Shown: positions 63,609 to 64,000 of the stretch, one piece after another
How positions within the stretch are numbered: the first letter of the stretch is position 1
Layout: each line of letters starts with the position of its first letter
Origin: Winogradskyella sp. PG-2
GTDB taxonomy: Bacteria > Bacteroidota > Bacteroidia > Flavobacteriales > Flavobacteriaceae
DNA: 64,000 nucleotides
Assembly (NCBI RefSeq): GCF_000828715.1
Contig: NZ_AP014583.1
Location: 1,486,001 to 1,550,000 of the forward strand
Reading direction: 5' to 3'
Program-made: the position numbers and the translations under genes
The notes under the pieces: generated by a model
What the model saw: the letters and a program-made list of their open reading frames with translations, nothing else
Databases searched by the model: none
Told to the model about the DNA's origin: nothing

Positions 63609-64000
63609 ATGAAGAAAAAATTATTTTTTCTAACGGGTGCAATAATTTTATTATTGCTTTCCGTTGGTACTTATGTCCTTTCGAATAACAATGAAGAATT
63701 AGATGTAACACTAGAACAAAAAAGAGAAGCTCATGCAAAGATTATAGCTAATTCCCCCTTCAAGGAAACATTAACTTGGGATAAGAGAAAACGAAAAAAG
63801 AAAGGGCTTCCTCCTAATCGTTATTTTGAACAAATGTGGGAACTTACGGTAAATCCAACTACAGGAAAATTGGATGATGGTGAATTGACATTACTAAGAG
63901 AACAACTAGAGTTAAACCGCATATCTGATAGAAACCCAGGTGAAGCAGGTAATAATTGGGATGAAAGAGGTCCTAATGACATTGGTGGTAGAACTCGAGC
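63609..64000 (+). CDS. Secreted sortilin/BNR-repeat-like protein, 3' end cut by the window
   Basis: 131 residues visible. An N-terminal hydrophobic signal or anchor (KKLFFLTGAIILLLLSVGTY), then a charged pro-region (DKRKRKKKGLPPNRYFEQMW) leading into NWDERGPNDIGGRTRA. W-x(4)-GPxxIGGRTRA is the usual entry into beta-propeller (VPS10/sortilin-type) T9SS proteins of Bacteroidota. The rest and the expected sorting domain lie outside the window. A LacI-type palindrome sits upstream, suggesting sugar-dependent expression. Confidence 0.75.
   Translation, partial: MKKKLFFLTGAIILLLLSVGTYVLSNNNEELDVTLEQKREAHAKIIANSPFKETLTWDKRKRKKKGLPPNRYFEQMWELTVNPTTGKLDDGELTLLREQLELNRISDRNPGEAGNNWDERGPNDIGGRTR

Overview
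This window is low-GC DNA from a member of the Bacteroidota, most likely a marine Flavobacteriaceae. The signs are Bacteroidota-type promoters (TTG, 19-23 nt, TAnnTTTG), the gliding and type IX secretion (T9SS) genes sprE/porW and gldH, T9SS C-terminal sorting domains, a SusD homologue, an F1Fo ATPase operon that ends at atpG without atpD/atpC, many lipoproteins, and several families I know only from flavobacteria (DUF6341, DUF6427, DUF6168, DUF6090, DUF4292, DUF4254). I assign no genus. I found no tRNA, rRNA, CRISPR array, insertion sequence or prophage gene.

Layout. 1-8256: the end of a surface polysaccharide cluster, with two glycosyltransferases, a frameshifted Wzy/ligase-like membrane protein, two tandem initiating sugar-phosphate transferases, a GT2 enzyme and a convergent CapK-like ligase. 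8341-14309: purD, upp, small membrane proteins, a DUF4254/GT9 pair and a ferredoxin-reductase-like flavoprotein. 14389-19063: a PadR operon with a palindromic operator, three related membrane proteins carrying an ELxDHLA helix, and an ABC exporter. 19196-27956: sprE/porW, bactofilin, AtpZ, DUF6168 and atpBEFHAG, with a hairpin between atpE and atpF. 28306-36077: a lipoprotein, a Wzx-like flippase, DUF6090, dut, a sugar nucleotidyltransferase, a TPR protein, a DUF4292 lipoprotein and an EnvC-like activator. 36078-41341: a small lipoprotein, a thioesterase, an HU-like/SPOR protein, dprA, a decayed membrane gene that simple ORF calling misses, trpS and plsC.

41412-47153 is the most unusual part. 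A lipoprotein, an ECF sigma factor and a protein that looks like an anti-sigma domain, one membrane helix, a long linker and an outer-membrane beta-barrel form one transcription unit. A bipartite promoter-like motif (GACGCAACC, then CATCTACT-like) sits in front of this unit and occurs twice more nearby: before an orphan susD broken by one in-frame stop, and before a roughly 300-nt stretch with no clear gene that ends in a strong terminator. I read this as a small sigma-factor regulon with an autoregulatory loop.

47233-64000: trhO, ricT-gldH-PBP1A, a two-subunit CoA transferase, a double-domain peptide ABC ATPase, two large T9SS-secreted proteins that share about 670 C-terminal residues, and the start of another secreted protein behind a perfect LacI-type palindrome.

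The genes connect: SprE/PorW and GldH serve the T9SS and gliding machinery that would export the large proteins at the right end. The polysaccharide genes, flippase, nucleotidyltransferase, GT9, EnvC-like protein, PBP1A and PlsC all build the cell envelope.
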